From positions 40,676,294 to 40,740,293 of the forward strand of contig OY735216.1 of NCBI GenBank assembly GCA_963457665.1: a DNA stretch of 64,000 bases, read 5' to 3'. The DNA comes from Thysanoteuthis rhombus (Eukaryota > Mollusca > Cephalopoda > Oegopsida > Thysanoteuthidae). The notes beneath the pieces are model-generated. The model did not search any database, had not been told where the DNA came from, and saw nothing but the letters and a program-made list of their open reading frames with translations. How positions within the stretch are numbered: position 1 is the stretch's first letter; each line of letters starts with the position of its first letter. The translations under genes were made by a program, and so were the position numbers. Shown here piece by piece: positions 22,151 to 33,745 of this stretch.

Positions 22151-23319
22151 GGTGGTATTTTAAGCTACTGGTATTATTTCTGATAAAAAAATTATCAGAC
22201 ATTAACTGTCATACTGTCTCTTTGATATCTGTAGCTGTGAGAAATCACTAACGGCCGCATGCTCAGTGGAATCCTAAAGGAATCAAAATTCTATGACATT
22301 GTGAGACAAGAGCCAAGCATTAACGGAAAAAATCATTAATATTATATCAAAAAACTTTCGACTAAATGAAACTGATATCAACAACATCGTTAATGCATTC
22401 AGCTTGCAATCCATGGTTATTGACGTGAACTACCGATAAATACATATCGGCCTTGCTTATAAACGAAATGATGGTGAGATATATTGACCGTATCATGATA
22501 TAATCTTGAATTTCGGCCTCACTCTCCATTCCAAAATACACAGCCAAACGAGCTTTTCCACAAAACTGACACTCATTATCAATCTCCTCTTACTGACCTT
22601 TCTTTTCTCAGACAGGTATGATTCTTACAGACACAGGCACGAACACTCACTGAAACTTCCTCTCACCGACCCTTCTAATTTCAGACCAAACCAGACTCTC
22701 GTCCAGACAGGTACAAACTTCCCCTTACTTCTAACAAACAATCCAAAACACAGAAATATCCTTCTTTCACTTCTCAAATCTCAAACATGTAAACAGAATA
22801 TAGTTTTCTCTACGTTGCTGCAAGTTCTCTGAAAAAGATGGCTGACAACACTCAAAATGCACCAGAATAAGCCTGCATGAAAATACAATTTTTCGATATG
22901 TAATACCTGCTATATATATGTATACATAAATCATTAATGATGATTTACAATACTTCATCTACTGCCTTAATCACATACATTTGTTCACAGTAAAATGGAT
23001 AGGAAATATGTCTGAAATACCATTAGACAAACACGGTCTTTCTTCTTATAAATGACACAAAGATTATCACGATGCATTTATGATTTCATTTTATTATCTT
23101 TTTAAGTTCTACTTATACCGTACGACGTATTTTGTGTTGCTTTTCGCGATACGCCAAAGAACTCAAAAAAAGTATTCCCATTAAATTATTCAAGACTGAA
23201 CCGCGAATTTTCGGAACCATATATATGGTGATTCGAACCTAAGGTAAATAATATTTTATTGTGATGCACTCATACCCGAATATGCACTGGCTTACGAAAA
23301 CGTTTCCCATTCACGTCCG
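22151..23319. other. Unassigned stretch
   Basis: No recognised gene. A C-rich segment at 22550-22740 holds an imperfect repeat (ACTGACCTTTC...CAGACAGGTA and ACCGACCCTTC...CAGACAGGTA about 90 bp apart), and the 108-codon frame across it has no motif. Confidence 0.4.
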
Positions 23320-23324
23320 ATCCA

Positions 23325-23640
23325 TAAAAAAATTCCTCTCACTTTTGACCCCCAGAATTTCCCATCACGTTCACCTCTAAAAAGAGGGCAGGAATTCCTT
23401 TCCACTTTTGAGCCATGAAAAGTGAAAGAAAATTCCTCCTAACTTTTGACCCCATGAGAGAGAAAAAAAGTTCTTTTTACTTTTAGCCCCAACTTATTGA
23501 AAAAAAAATTGTGATCAGAATATAAAGCCTGGTAGAAGAAGCAACTTTTTAGAAATTGTAATCGGGATATGAGGACAGGTAAAAAAAAGTATTTCCGGGA
23601 AGTGGTATCGGATATTAGACCAGGTAAAAAAAAATGCAAT
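23325..23640. repeat. Two adjacent degenerate minisatellites
   Basis: 23325-23490 holds spaced copies of TTCCTCTCACTTTTGACCCC (variants near 23330, 23393, 23430 and 23470). 23510-23640 holds about 65-bp units containing GATAT-GAC-CAGGTAAAAAAAA (near 23565-23590 and 23612-23635). The minus-strand frame at 23439-23639 with repeated FFLPxLIS is a translation of the second array. Confidence 0.5.
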
Positions 23641-24074
23641 CAGAATGAACCTTCTTTTAGATATCGTAGATGTCTCAGAATTCTTGGCATCACAAAGAGA
23701 TAGACTAGTAACAAATGGGATAGAATATAGAAAAATGATGAATGATTGTAGTCCATGATCGTTGTTTTCTTTCCATCGTTTATATTACTGGTGTTTTTCT
23801 ATTTTTTGATTTTGGTTTTTTGTAGTTTTCTTCCAACATTAGGCTTTGCTTTTCTGTTTTCAAATATTTACATTAATCTGTACGTTTCCTGATTTCCACA
23901 GGATTGTGACAGAATAATGTGTTTATAAGGCATGACTGATGAGTTATTCTAGAGGAGCCGTAATTTCGCAAACTTTTAATTGTAAAACAAATACTGTTTT
24001 TTTATCCTCACATTGATTAAATTAGCTTTTAATCAAAATAAAACCAATTAGGCAATGTCAACGTTTCGACGTAC

Positions 24075-24210
<136 letters not shown>

Positions 24211-24237
24211 CCGAAGAATTTGTATATCTCAAAAAAC

Positions 24238-24640
24238 GAGTCTGGTTAGTCATTCAATAGAAATGCACATGACCAAAGTCGTTTGTCAACATGCAGTGTT
24301 TGCAGTGATCAATCGTAAAGATTGTAAAAAGGGTTGATCAAAGATTACGTTCCTTCTCTCACCTCTTGTTGGACATAGAATAAGGGATCGGTTTAGCGTG
24401 TACTAATATTGTAAATTGGATCCCCCACTAGAAACCTATCTTGATGAAAGGTATCCCCCTCCTGGAAAAAAATGTCTTTTTCTTAGAAATGATGAGTAAT
24501 TTTTTAGATTGTCAACTCTTTACTTTCGTTGGTGCGTCCCGCACGCTTCATAGATAGATAAATACATAGCCAGCCAGACCAACTTGAATATTGAAGAAAC
24601 CTGTTAACAATTTTGGGTGATGGTTTCCAATGAATCTTGT
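24238..24640 (-). repeat. Repeat A copy 7
   Basis: Minus-strand copy. It starts (in plus coordinates) with GAGTCTGGTTAGTCATTCAA, the reverse of the family 3' tail, then GTTTGTCAACATGCAGTGTT, GGTTGATCAAAGATTACG, CTCACCTCTTGTTGGAC and ATCCCCCACTAGAAACC, ending near ACCTGTTAACAATTTTGGG at 24600-24620. Nearly full length. Confidence 0.65.
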
Positions 24641-25138
24641 AACTGGCTCTCTGCTGTTATCTGAACAAAAGAAAAAGTGGTTATTAAAGGAATTGTATGC
24701 ACGTTTAACACTGTTCCTCGTGATCTGGCATGGCTTCAGAAATGTTTCAATACACTTTCTTTCGTGCAACAGCTGTTAACTTGAATATGCATACATGAGT
24801 TGGGGAAATATTTCCCAATCGTCGAGTATCAAAGATGTGCAATGAAGATGTAATGAGACTGGATAGGCAAAGGCATTAAGTGAATGTTGCAATGAGGAAG
24901 GTAAAATTGTTGTTTATTTTTCCATTCTGACAATTGCAAACCAATAACATTTTTTTTAAATCATTCAAATATCTATCCAAACAATAGCATACATTATGAC
25001 TAAAATAGTATCATCAACCACTTTTTATGAATAGAATAGATATTACTGAAATTAATTCAGGTGTTTTAATATTTGTGTACGTGCTATACTCTTGAGTGTA
25101 TAAATCAACTTATTTCTGTGACACTTAGTATTATACAG

Positions 25139-25311
25139 ATGTCACTGTTGTTACTTAATGACTGTACTGGACCGCTGCCAAGCAACTTGAATAAGAAATA
25201 CCCTTCAGTACATCGAGTCTTTCAAATTACAATTGCCGGAGAGGCAGTGCAAGCTTCTCAAATAACAACAGCTGGAAAATATCACTATGAAGTGATCTAT
25301 AAACGGACGTT
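25139..25311 (+). other. Weak candidate exon
   Basis: After a plausible acceptor (TAGTATTATACAG) a frame stays open through SNLNKKYPSVHRVFQ and ITIAGEAVQASQITTAGKYH with non-repetitive residues and codon use less AT-skewed than the flanks. The open frame continues to 25429 but becomes a T-rich Phe/Ile run. No clear donor closes the segment and no protein family is recognised. Confidence 0.15.
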
Positions 25312-25552
25312 CAGGTTGTTGAAAACAAATCATGATTTTGTTCTTAAACGATTTACACAGAGGTTGGTTTATGTCATTGATCTGTTTTTTATTATCATTT
25401 TTTTCTTCTTTATTCCAATGCTGTTTTGATGTATTCTTCATTAAGAAATATCGTCGATTTTTTTTGCTTGTGTTTCTCCATATTAAATGGATTTCCATTA
25501 TTCTGAGGGTTTTTTTCAGGGTGGTATATTTTGCATTGGATTGAAACAAAAC

Positions 25553-25705
25553 TTGGTTTGATGCCCCAAAAAGTTCTGTTTATCATGCTCTTAAGATTTA
25601 TAACGTAACCAATGGCTATTTAGATACGCCCGATTCTGGACAACCTAAAAAGACCACCGAACAAATAGACTGATAAATTCCAGGCATGTAGTGTGAAAAA
25701 GAAAA
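25553..25705 (+). pseudogene. Possible Tc1/mariner DNA-binding domain relic
   Basis: One frame reads APKSSVYHALKIYN, then TNGYLDTPDSGQPKKTTEQI and a stop. This resembles the helix-turn-helix followed by the short linker (SGRP-like) found at the N-terminus of Tc1/mariner transposases. No DDE catalytic motif could be followed in the next 350 bp, so this is a fragment at best. A clearer relic lies at 30.6-31.2 kb on the other strand. Confidence 0.3.
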
Positions 25706-26074
25706 ATCACAGACGTCGATATACTTAAACAATGGATTTGAAATAGTTGTGAGAAGCATGAAACAAAAAAAAGTCACCTAAAAAATGCCAAACATTCTGC
25801 GTAAAGCATAGAAGAGTATGCACCGAAACCTTCAAAGAGCTTGGGATACGCTTGGGGCTTGGGGCTTGGTGCAATGATCCAAGGTGATATGCAGCAACGA
25901 ATCGGATTTGGCCAGCAAACATGAATGATCTCTACAATTATATTGAGCAATACAGGGAAAATCCCATTTAGAGTAGTAAGGGATCTGATTGCATTGATGC
26001 ACCGGAGATGTGATGCTGAATTTTTTACCCTACTACCCTACTAGATATTTAAGTTTCAAACAATAAATTAGTCG

Positions 26075-26485
26075 ACATAGGTTTCTACAGGTCTTAACAG
26101 AGTTTGTCTGGCTCGTAGGCTATGAATTTATCACGCATATAGTCCATTCCAGTGGGACTACAGGGCTGAAAATTTAAACATTCTCTCCTTATTATGTTGA
26201 AATTGAACGATTTTTCTTGTTTTTTACTCCCTTATAGGCTTTTAGTGAGGGAGATCAATTTACAACGTAAGTACATGCTAAGTTGGTCTTTTAGTTTGTG
26301 TTTGGCAATGATCACAGTTGCTTTTTTCTAGAGATCACCGCCCAGCAAAAGGTGAAAGAAGAGATTTATTCCTTGATCACCTCTTTTTCCAATGTTTTAA
26401 ATGATCACCTCAACAAGGTAGCCAAAAGACGTTGGTCATATGACTTTTTCCATAAAGTGACCAACCAGACCTGTTCTGTTATTTA
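26075..26485 (+). repeat. Repeat A copy 8 (inverted pair, left member)
   Basis: Plus-strand, almost complete: GTTTCTACAGGTCTTAAC, CAGGGCTGAAAATTTAAACA, GGCTTTTAGTGAGGGAGATC, GATCACCGCCCAGCAAAAGG, AATGTTTTAAATGATCACCT, GACGTTGGTCATATGAC, GTGACCAACCAGACCTG. It faces copy 9 tail to tail across about 60 bp. Confidence 0.7.
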
Positions 26486-26544
26486 TCCATTTCATTTGTT
26501 CTTGTATTCTTATCTATTTTTGATGAAATGAATTAAAATGACAT

Positions 26545-26800
26545 ATCTAGTTTGTCACTCAATAGAAATGCTGATAAATAAAGTTTTTTGGAAACATGCT
26601 GTGTTGGGGGTGATAAATTACAAAACTGGAAAAGATGTAATCAACGAATAAATTACTTCTCTCGCCTTTTGGGGGCAGTAATCACTAAAAAGTCTAAATT
26701 TTCAGAAAATATGAAAACCTGAATGCCGTCAGACGTAAATCAAGGCACCAATTTAGCATGAACTTTCATAGCAAATTGTCTCTTGACCGTATCTATTGAG
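26545..26800 (-). repeat. Repeat A copy 9 (inverted pair, right member)
   Basis: Reverse-strand partial copy: AGTTTGTCACTCAATAGAAA, GGAAACATGCTGTGTTGGGG, GTGATAAATTACAAAACTGG, CTCTCGCCTTTTGGGGGCAG, ATTTAGCATGAACTTTCAT. Together with copy 8 it can form a hairpin with arms of about 250 bp. Confidence 0.7.
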
Positions 26801-26997
26801 TGATAACCTTGACCTGTCTTAATTATATTTTATCGAAAATATCGTCAATGCCCCATTCGTTATTCTGGTATTAGCTTATTTTAGCAACTGGAGAACGCAG
26901 TAGTGCCGCTTCATTTCGGAACATGAGTATATTGGTTCAAGAATTATTTCATATCATTCAATTTTTATATGGTCGAAACCATACAAATCTTCTTCTT

Positions 26998-27260
26998 TTT
27001 GTCCACTCAGATAGTGTAATGGTTAGTATATCTGCCTCACACACAGGTCGTGGGCTCGATTCCCGGTATGAATTAAGAGTGTGGTAAACTCTTCTTTTGG
27101 AAAAAAATTCCCTGTGTACTCATTAGCAAATTGAGGGCACTCTAAGCCGTGTGATCAGGGTGGGAGTATCTCTTCAGTGGGTTTGTTCCTGACCAAAGGA
27201 TTGGTCTTGACCAGATTTAAGAGTCTTCAAGGATCTCCAGGGCTTTGTCAGCGGCTGCTA
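26998..27260 (+). repeat. SINE-V copy (tRNA-Val-like head and body)
   Basis: The head at 27003-27068 has an A box (GATAGTGTAATGGTTAGTAT), an anticodon loop CTCACAC flanked by a short stem (TCTGC against ACAGG, one mismatch) and a perfect B box (GGGCTCGATTCCCGG). The anticodon would be CAC (Val). There is no matching acceptor stem. The body follows with GTGTGGTAAACTC, GAGGGCACTCTAAGCCGTGT and GGATCTCCAGGGCTTTG. A second body without head is at 31.94 kb and an inverted head at 19.3 kb. Confidence 0.65.
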
Positions 27261-27896
27261 TACTCCACTGGGTGTTGACATGGAGCTTTAGTTTTTTATT
27301 TAACTTTCCTCTTTTAATTGACGTACATTTTAACGTGATTACTATTTGGTTTTTAATTGCCATCCCTTCCCTGCTTATTGTCTCTAAAAATTCTAACATC
27401 AACCCGCTCTCATTAGGATTCATTTTCGAGAGTCCGTCTCCGATTTCTCCTCCCTAATTGTTGGCGTTAAGGTGAGAGGAATATAATTTCAAAGTTGTCG
27501 AAATTTCCCAATCAAAAGACTACTATAAACAATTCAGAAGAGAGAACTCCGTTTGACTTGCTGTGTTCATAAACACTATTGGCTTAACCAAGTTTAATTG
27601 TATTCACTAATTTAAGCGATATCTAAATGTTATACCCTCAAAACAGCTTAATTTTTCTCCGATAACAAAGAAAAATCCTTGTTCCATTTAGTACTGTGAG
27701 TTTTTACTTCTCATGTGCCCAGCTGACCTTCACTAAAAATCTTTTTCTTCCTTGCTTTATTCAGTACCTATGAAATTGTGTCGGTGGCCATAGTTTCCAA
27801 CACTCTGGTTTATCCCCACCTCCACAGCTCTTTTAATTGTTACTGATTTTCCAACCCCAGGGCAATCAAGCACCTAAGAGTAATGTATGCACAGTT

Positions 27897-28180
27897 CATC
27901 AGCATCTTTAGCCTTCTTGCTTCCACTTTTGGACAAAGACTTTCGTCAGACCTCTCAATCATGGACGTAGCGGAGCTAATATTTTCTCATCTTGTCTAAT
28001 TTGTCACGCCATCTCATATTCTGCCTGTCACAGTTTTCCATAGGATCTCTGAGGATCATCTTTGTGAGTTGTGATGTCCATCGATTGTTTGACATTCTTG
28101 CAACATGACCAGCCCATTGCCATTTGAGCGTTCTGAGGATTCTATGATATATGTGATTCCTGTTTTTTTTTCTGCTGCTG
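27897..28180 (-). pseudogene. RTE-type LINE 3' end, 5'-truncated
   Basis: Minus-strand copy with a very short tail (CATCAGCATC near 27897). The DNA matches the other RTE copies (TTTGGACAAAGACTTTCGTC; GATGTCCATCGATTGTTTGA; CATGACCAGCCCATTGCCAT) but frames are broken throughout. It stops near a T run at 28167. Confidence 0.65.
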
Positions 28181-28209
28181 TTGCAGTCACTGGTGATGAT
28201 ATGTAATTT

Positions 28210-28415
28210 TTTGGTGAAGAAATAAGGTTAAGTTTGATTTATGGGAAGGTTAAACATACTACAGAGCTTACCTACTGAACGCCTCATTCCAGTTTGAAAT
28301 CTCAACAAATCCATCACAAGTACTTAATGTACAGTAAGTAAAAATTACCGGTGTTTTAATTCTGACACAAAATCAGGTTACATTTGATTTATGGGTAGGT
28401 TAAAACACTACTGCC
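28210..28415 (+). repeat. Two-unit direct repeat
   Basis: AAGGTTAAGTTTGATTTATG at 28225 and CAGGTTACATTTGATTTATG at 28374, each followed by GG-AGGTTAAA-C-CTAC. The units are about 150 bp apart. Confidence 0.55.
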
Positions 28416-28759
28416 ACGAACACCACTCAACATGTGATAAAAACAATATTTTGGCTGAGGGGCGTATTTTTATAGCCACGTTAGCGAACGCCAGCGAAAG
28501 CCTGTCTCAACTCTTACTTTCAGCGGTGATTTTGAAATAATAAATGCATTATTTGTTTATTTTTAAATAGATTTATGCGAAACTTACATCTACAGTATGT
28601 GTAAATAGACAACATCCATGTTTCTACTCTGCCTTGGCTCGTATACAATTTGTCTCCGGGCATGATTCACTAAGATTTGAAATTCAAATGATTTTATCTT
28701 CTTATTCATCTGGCATATCCTGGGCGATCCGATCATGCTTCCTCATTGATAATCCACCT

Positions 28760-29460
28760 CGTTTCATCATCAACATCATTGATCTTTTATTGTCCTAAAC
28801 CTGTCCAGTTCGTCTCTTCATCTAATATTCTGCCAGCCTCGGTTCTGCATTCAATCTCTGGGGATCCATGTTTTGAGTCGTGATGTCCATCAGTTGTCTG
28901 CCATTCGTGCAACATGATCAGCCTATTGTCACTTGAGTTTCCCAGTAGTTTTTATGATGTCTCGGTCTCCTGTCTCCTCTCAAATATACTGCGCTGCCTT
29001 ATGATCTCTCCATGTGAGGTTGATCATGACTCTCTCATGTGTACACTGCAGGGTTCTTAGTTTACGGGTCAGTCTCTTGATTAGATTCCATATTTCAGCT
29101 CCTTAGGTGACAATCCGGGGGGTGCATGGGTTATGCATGTCTTTTTTTAGGACTAATGGGATTATTTTTCGTTCTTGGAGGTTGAGCGAGCCATTTCTGA
29201 GTGATTTTGCGCTTGATTTCTTCTTTTTTTGAGGATTCCATGGTAGATGTATACTTTCTCCAGCTTTGTGTTTTCGATTTTGATCTTTGTTAATTTATTA
29301 TCAACTTGTTTGTTGTACATGATACATGTCTTGTTGAGGTTAATATGAAGGCCAACTTTCTTACGTTCTTCGTCAAGTTCGTCTAGCATTAGATTGAGGT
29401 CTTGCTGTGCCACGACAATCTTTAACCGCATTTTATTCTGCCAAAATTTCGGCCACATAC
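28760..29460 (-). pseudogene. RTE-type LINE, long truncated copy
   Basis: Minus-strand copy of about 700 bp. Its 5' part (29458-29162) keeps an open frame with QQDLNLMLDELDEERKKVGL then HINLNKTCIMYNKQVDNKLT and KIKIENTKLEKVYIYHG, the region just after the RT catalytic box in RTE elements. The 3' part to 28760 is the post-RT C-terminal region with many frame breaks, ending in an imperfect CATCATCAACATCATTG tail. The RT catalytic residues themselves lie upstream of the truncation. Confidence 0.75.
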
Positions 29461-29626
29461 ATCATGATTCGATCCCAACATTATCACAATTCTTTTTTAT
29501 TACCGATTTTTTTTCTCTAATTTTATCTTCCAGTGCACGCCATCTTGCTGCTTAATGACAGAGATTTTGCTTTCTCTTCTATGCTGTCGTCTGATCGCTT
29601 TCTTGTTGAAACCACGCTCTTATCAT

Positions 29627-29662
29627 CACCATCATCATCATCATCATCATGATCATCATCAC
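29627..29662. repeat. (ATC)n microsatellite
   Basis: About ten ATC units with one GATC change. It has the form of an RTE tail, but no RTE body adjoins it on its downstream side that I can recognise. Confidence 0.75.
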
Positions 29663-29849
29663 CAGGACTAGGACAATGTCGATCAGAAATAGAATTTTAT
29701 TAAAATAAAAACAAGTGTCTGCCTGCTGTTAACTTCAGGGAATTATTTGATAACATATTTCACAGCGAACAGAGTTGATATTTCTTTTTCACCCAACTAT
29801 AAAATTAGCTTCACCCAACAATTACCCTTTTTGACCCACTGTGTCTTCT

Positions 29850-29852
29850 TTC

Positions 29853-29919
<67 letters not shown>

Positions 29920-29999
29920 TGTGTGTGTGTGTGTAATAATCATACAGACATTTGTGTACTGATAATATAATCCACTGAATTCTCTGTTCTATATATATG

Positions 30000-30032
<33 letters not shown>

Positions 30033-30135
30033 AATAATCATACAGACATTTGTGTACTGATTATATGATTCACTGAATTCTCTGTTCTATATATATATAT
30101 ATGTGTGTGTGTTTGTGTGTTTAATAGTTATACAG
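29850..30135 (+). repeat. Tandem repeat of about 90-98 bp with embedded microsatellites
   Basis: Unit: TAATAATCATACAGACATTT, GTGTACTGAT-ATAT-AT-CACTG, AATTCTCTGTTCTATATATA, then (TG)n. Units start at 29934 and 30032; a third, degenerate start (TAATAGTTATACAGACGTTT) is at 30122. A (TA)n(TG)n tract precedes unit 1, so the whole may have grown by slippage or unequal exchange around the compound microsatellite. Confidence 0.75.
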
Positions 30136-30599
30136 ACGTTTATGTAAGACATATACCTTGCTCAGCACTAAAGTTACAGGGTAGCAAATCGAGCGGCTCT
30201 TGGTAAGGCTTACAAATAAAGAACTGAACGTAAAGTGCAGCACAAACATAAAACACCAGTGAATGTTTTTAGTTCATAAGCAAAAATTTCTAATCTCTTT
30301 AAAAAATCACACGCTCATATGTCTTGATCATAGGTTATACACATAATTGTCTCAACAAAATTGTTTTGAAGGAAGGTTAGAATTATTCAGATTAATGGTA
30401 TCGATCGGGTAATTAACTAGTTTCATAAAATTTGAATTCATAGCTAGTTTCTTTGTTTTGCTTCGAATTTGATCTGATTTTTTGTTGAACAATTTCATTG
30501 TAATATTTTGTTACATTATCATAACCGTTGATTACTTGAAAAATCCTATCTGACATGTTTTGAACCAAATAATCGAGTGATTCAGCAGACACCTTAACC

Positions 30600-31200
30600 T
30601 AAGCTGCTAAGATAGCAGTTCTAAGTGCCGGCGCCGAGCTGATGGCAGTCAGACTAAAACGTTTAAGCCTTGCTCTTGAAAATATCGTACCATGACTCTT
30701 CCAGCATCAACAGTTCTATTATCTTGCTGTAATAAGAAATGTTGGCCACCGGTGCGAACGCTTTCAGCAATTGAATTTTCATTTCTTAGCATATCCACTT
30801 AACCTGATGTATTTAGCCGTCTGTCAACGAGCCATCTTTGAGCTATATCCCACAGAATCCAGACCATGATGCCGCCATCTCAACTAGCATGATTTGAGAA
30901 GGTTTTCTCCGGTAATCATGAGTCATTCCACTCATACTGGAGGTCATCTTGGCCATCAAAGTTGTATTTCTAGTCTATGAAGGCAATCCTTTGCCATTAT
31001 TCATCCCATTCCTGATTATATGTACATTGTTTGTGGATCATTTTAAGAGCTGGGCGTGGCAACTTTTCTTTTGCATAAATCCTGACTTTGATCGTTTCTC
31101 TGATGTTTTTTTTGTGAACTTGAATCCTTGTTTTTGTCTTCAAACGAGCAATGGACTGATTGGGTATTTGATGTAGCGCTCTACTAACAGCCCTCTTATC
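30600..31200 (-). pseudogene. Tc1/mariner (Tc3-like) transposase relic
   Basis: Tc1/mariner transposases cut and paste DNA with a DDE/DDD catalytic core. On the minus strand the pieces appear in the right order. Near 31190-31060 there is IPNQSIARLKTKTRIQVHKK. Near 30990-30925 there is WQRIAFID then KYNFDGQDDLQYEWND, the equivalent of the family F-x-DE-x-x-F-x-LDGPDG-x-x-YWHD block with the first catalytic Asp kept and the Glu lost. Near 30880-30810 there is GGIMVWILWDIA (family GGGSVMVWG). Near 30750-30690 there is HFLLQQDN with the second catalytic Asp, then FQEQGLNVLV. The expected WPSRSPDLNPIE block is degraded to LPSARRRHLE, so the third acidic residue context is damaged. In-frame stops and frame changes show it is dead. 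Terminal inverted repeats were not found. Confidence 0.7.
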
Positions 31201-31590
31201 AGGAGTTTTGGGGTGTAATATCTACTTGTTGGCTCCATAACTTTCCGTATAATACTTATTCTCTTTATGGCTATCTTATTTCAATTAACTCGTTCAGTTA
31301 TCGCACGTTGTGATTTCACCTGATATTAAAGTTCAACAATCTCACCACATTCGAAAAGTCTCTTTTCCATATTATGTAGACTTGAAAACGTTTCTATTAA
31401 CGACAGAAACAAATAGACTCAATTTTGAACCCTTCATACTAAGTAAATTATTATTGAGTTTAAAATTTTCTCGCAAGGAAAATATTTAACTCCATTGAAA
31501 TTACCCTTATCATTACCATTGCTAGACTCTTCACCCTTGGATATGAAATTATTCAACATTTCCACCTGAGTTTAAAGATTTGTGGAGCCC

Positions 31591-31705
<115 letters not shown>

Positions 31706-31924
31706 TGGGTTGATCTTTCTGTGGCATGAACTTTCACAAACATTAACACGAAAAAATACGTACATTTTGCATTTGGCGGTTCATTGTTCTGAAGATATGA
31801 AGGTTTCATAAACAAGAGAAGTTCCTAGTTTAGAGACTTGAATAATAATTGTGCAGGATCTTCATGCATAATGCACGTAGGTGTATCAAAGTCTAAAACC
31901 TATATGTTTTGATGTTTATAATCA

Positions 31925-32110
31925 AACTTTTCCATTTAAATTGAGTACACTCTAAGCTGTGTGATTAGGGTGATGGTTGCCCTTCGGTGGACTGGCATTC
32001 TCCCAAAATTATGGTTATAAAAGCTTGTAGGTATGAAGTTCTGATCACGAACAGATTTCAAATTTTCAAGGATCATCAAGGTGACACATGCAACAGAAAC
32101 TCGGGGCTTC
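31925..32110 (+). repeat. SINE-V body without head
   Basis: AGTACACTCTAAGCTGTGTG, ATTAGGGTGATGGTTGCCC, TTCGGTGGACTGGCATTCTC and TTTCAAGGATCATCAAGG are colinear with the SINE-V copy at 27.13-27.25 kb (GCACTCTAAGCCGTGTGATC and onward). The tRNA-like head is missing. Confidence 0.55.
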
Positions 32111-32392
32111 GACACCTGTCATCATTTTTCCTTTAGGAGTTGTCTCTTAAGAAACAGACACTCTTCACCCTTACCATTTAAGGATTTTAATGAAATTTCA
32201 CAATAGGTAATATGTGTAACCACTGGATATTTATCCCAAACAGTTTGAACCATATAAGAGACGTGTTTATTGATTATCAAAACACCATTATTATTTCATT
32301 TTAGCACAATTAAAGATAAAAAGATTATGACAAGGATTTTGAAACTTCTTTTTCTCAATATCAAAGAAATTCGATAATATTTTGAGGAATCT

Positions 32393-32617
32393 TTGAAAAA
32401 AAGATTCACTGTGAGTTCATCTTTAGCATATTTAAGTTATGATTTATCAAATAAAGATGAAAGGTCACCAAATAAAACTACATTTCGCTTCTATTTGCGA
32501 CTTACTGAATTAGAACAAAATATTCTTTTTGCAAAAATTGAACACATTTCATTTCAGGAAATTTTAATCCCCAAAACAATATCGAAAATTAAACAGCATT
32601 TTACTGAGATTTTATGA
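32393..32617 (+). other. Unassigned open frame
   Basis: A 75-codon ATG frame in very AT-rich DNA with no recognisable motif. Its end is followed within 60-100 bp by AATAAATACAATACAATACA (32696-32715), a short repeated tail of the kind left by retroposed elements. It could be a decayed element; a gene is unlikely. Confidence 0.2.
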
Positions 32618-33437
32618 ATAGCGGGTTAGTAAGTGAAAGAAAATATATTTTCGCTAATTTTTACAAGGAAACTGTGTAACAAATTGATCGTTGTAATAAA
32701 TACAATACAATACACTGTCAGATTAGATTTGACCAAGGTTTTTGATCTGGTCTTTTTGACCATATCTATGCCTTGAACATTTAATATACTTTGTGGTCAG
32801 GGGTGATCGTGGTAATGCACTTGCATGGGTGGAATCTCCTGCTAGCCCAAATTCTGATAAAGTCCTTGGAGATTAGGGTGTACTGGAAGTGCTTTCTAAG
32901 ACTTTTATTGAATCCGAGGGTATGTTTTCTGTTTGAATACATGACCTCAAGCGATGCCTTTTCTTTCCATAACAAAGGCACTGTTTACGTTATATAATCT
33001 GTGGGTGTAACATGTCTCTTCTGTCCTTCTTGTACATCATACTTGGTAATTTTAGTTTTGCAAGCCTCTCTTCATAAGAATAAGCATGCATTCCTGGTAC
33101 TATCTTTCTGTCTCTCCTCAAAAACTTCTCGATGATAATAATTTCAATAATTAGTTAAATTTCTGTAGATTTTCAATATGTTGGTGTGATAGATGCTAAA
33201 ATACTTTATCTATTGATTTGTCATGGTAATTTTTTCATTCACAAATATTCTCCTTGTACATTGGACTCACATAATCTTAAAATCAGGTACTTAGATTCTT
33301 TTTTCCTATGATAATATAAAGTCTATAAATGTCAAGTTGGGGATTCATGCGATTCAAAATTATTTTTTCGTGTCAATTTTGCGAAATCCGTGTGGTGGTG
33401 GGGATGTTTGTTTTGTTTGTTGTTTTGTTTTGTTATG

Positions 33438-33491
<54 letters not shown>
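33438..33491. repeat. (TG)n microsatellite
   Basis: About 26 TG units, with TTTTGTT-rich sequence upstream. Confidence 0.95.
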
Positions 33492-33494
<3 letters not shown>

Positions 33495-33745
33495 TGTCTT
33501 CCAGTATCCTAAACATTATTGCCATTAGATACTTTCAAGACGTAAGGTATAAAGTGTTGTGGATAATTCTGTTTATATCTGAATCTATGTATGTATGAAT
33601 GTCTATGACTGCCTTTAAAGTTAAAATTTCTTTTGACACTTACTGAAATGGTTCAGAGCGGTTCTTTTTAGTCAGTTTCACCATAATCGATAAGTTTACA
33701 AGCATTTTGCATTATGTTCTGTTAAATATTTCTGTACGTATAAGT

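Noticed and set aside
22506-22832. 108-codon plus-strand gene
   Set aside because: The frame is produced by C- and A-rich imperfect repeats, has no motif and no splice or promoter context.
26998-27070. Functional tRNA-Val gene
   Set aside because: A and B boxes and a CAC anticodon loop are present, but there is no 7-bp acceptor stem and the same head with the same body recurs at 19.3 and 31.9 kb, as expected of a SINE.
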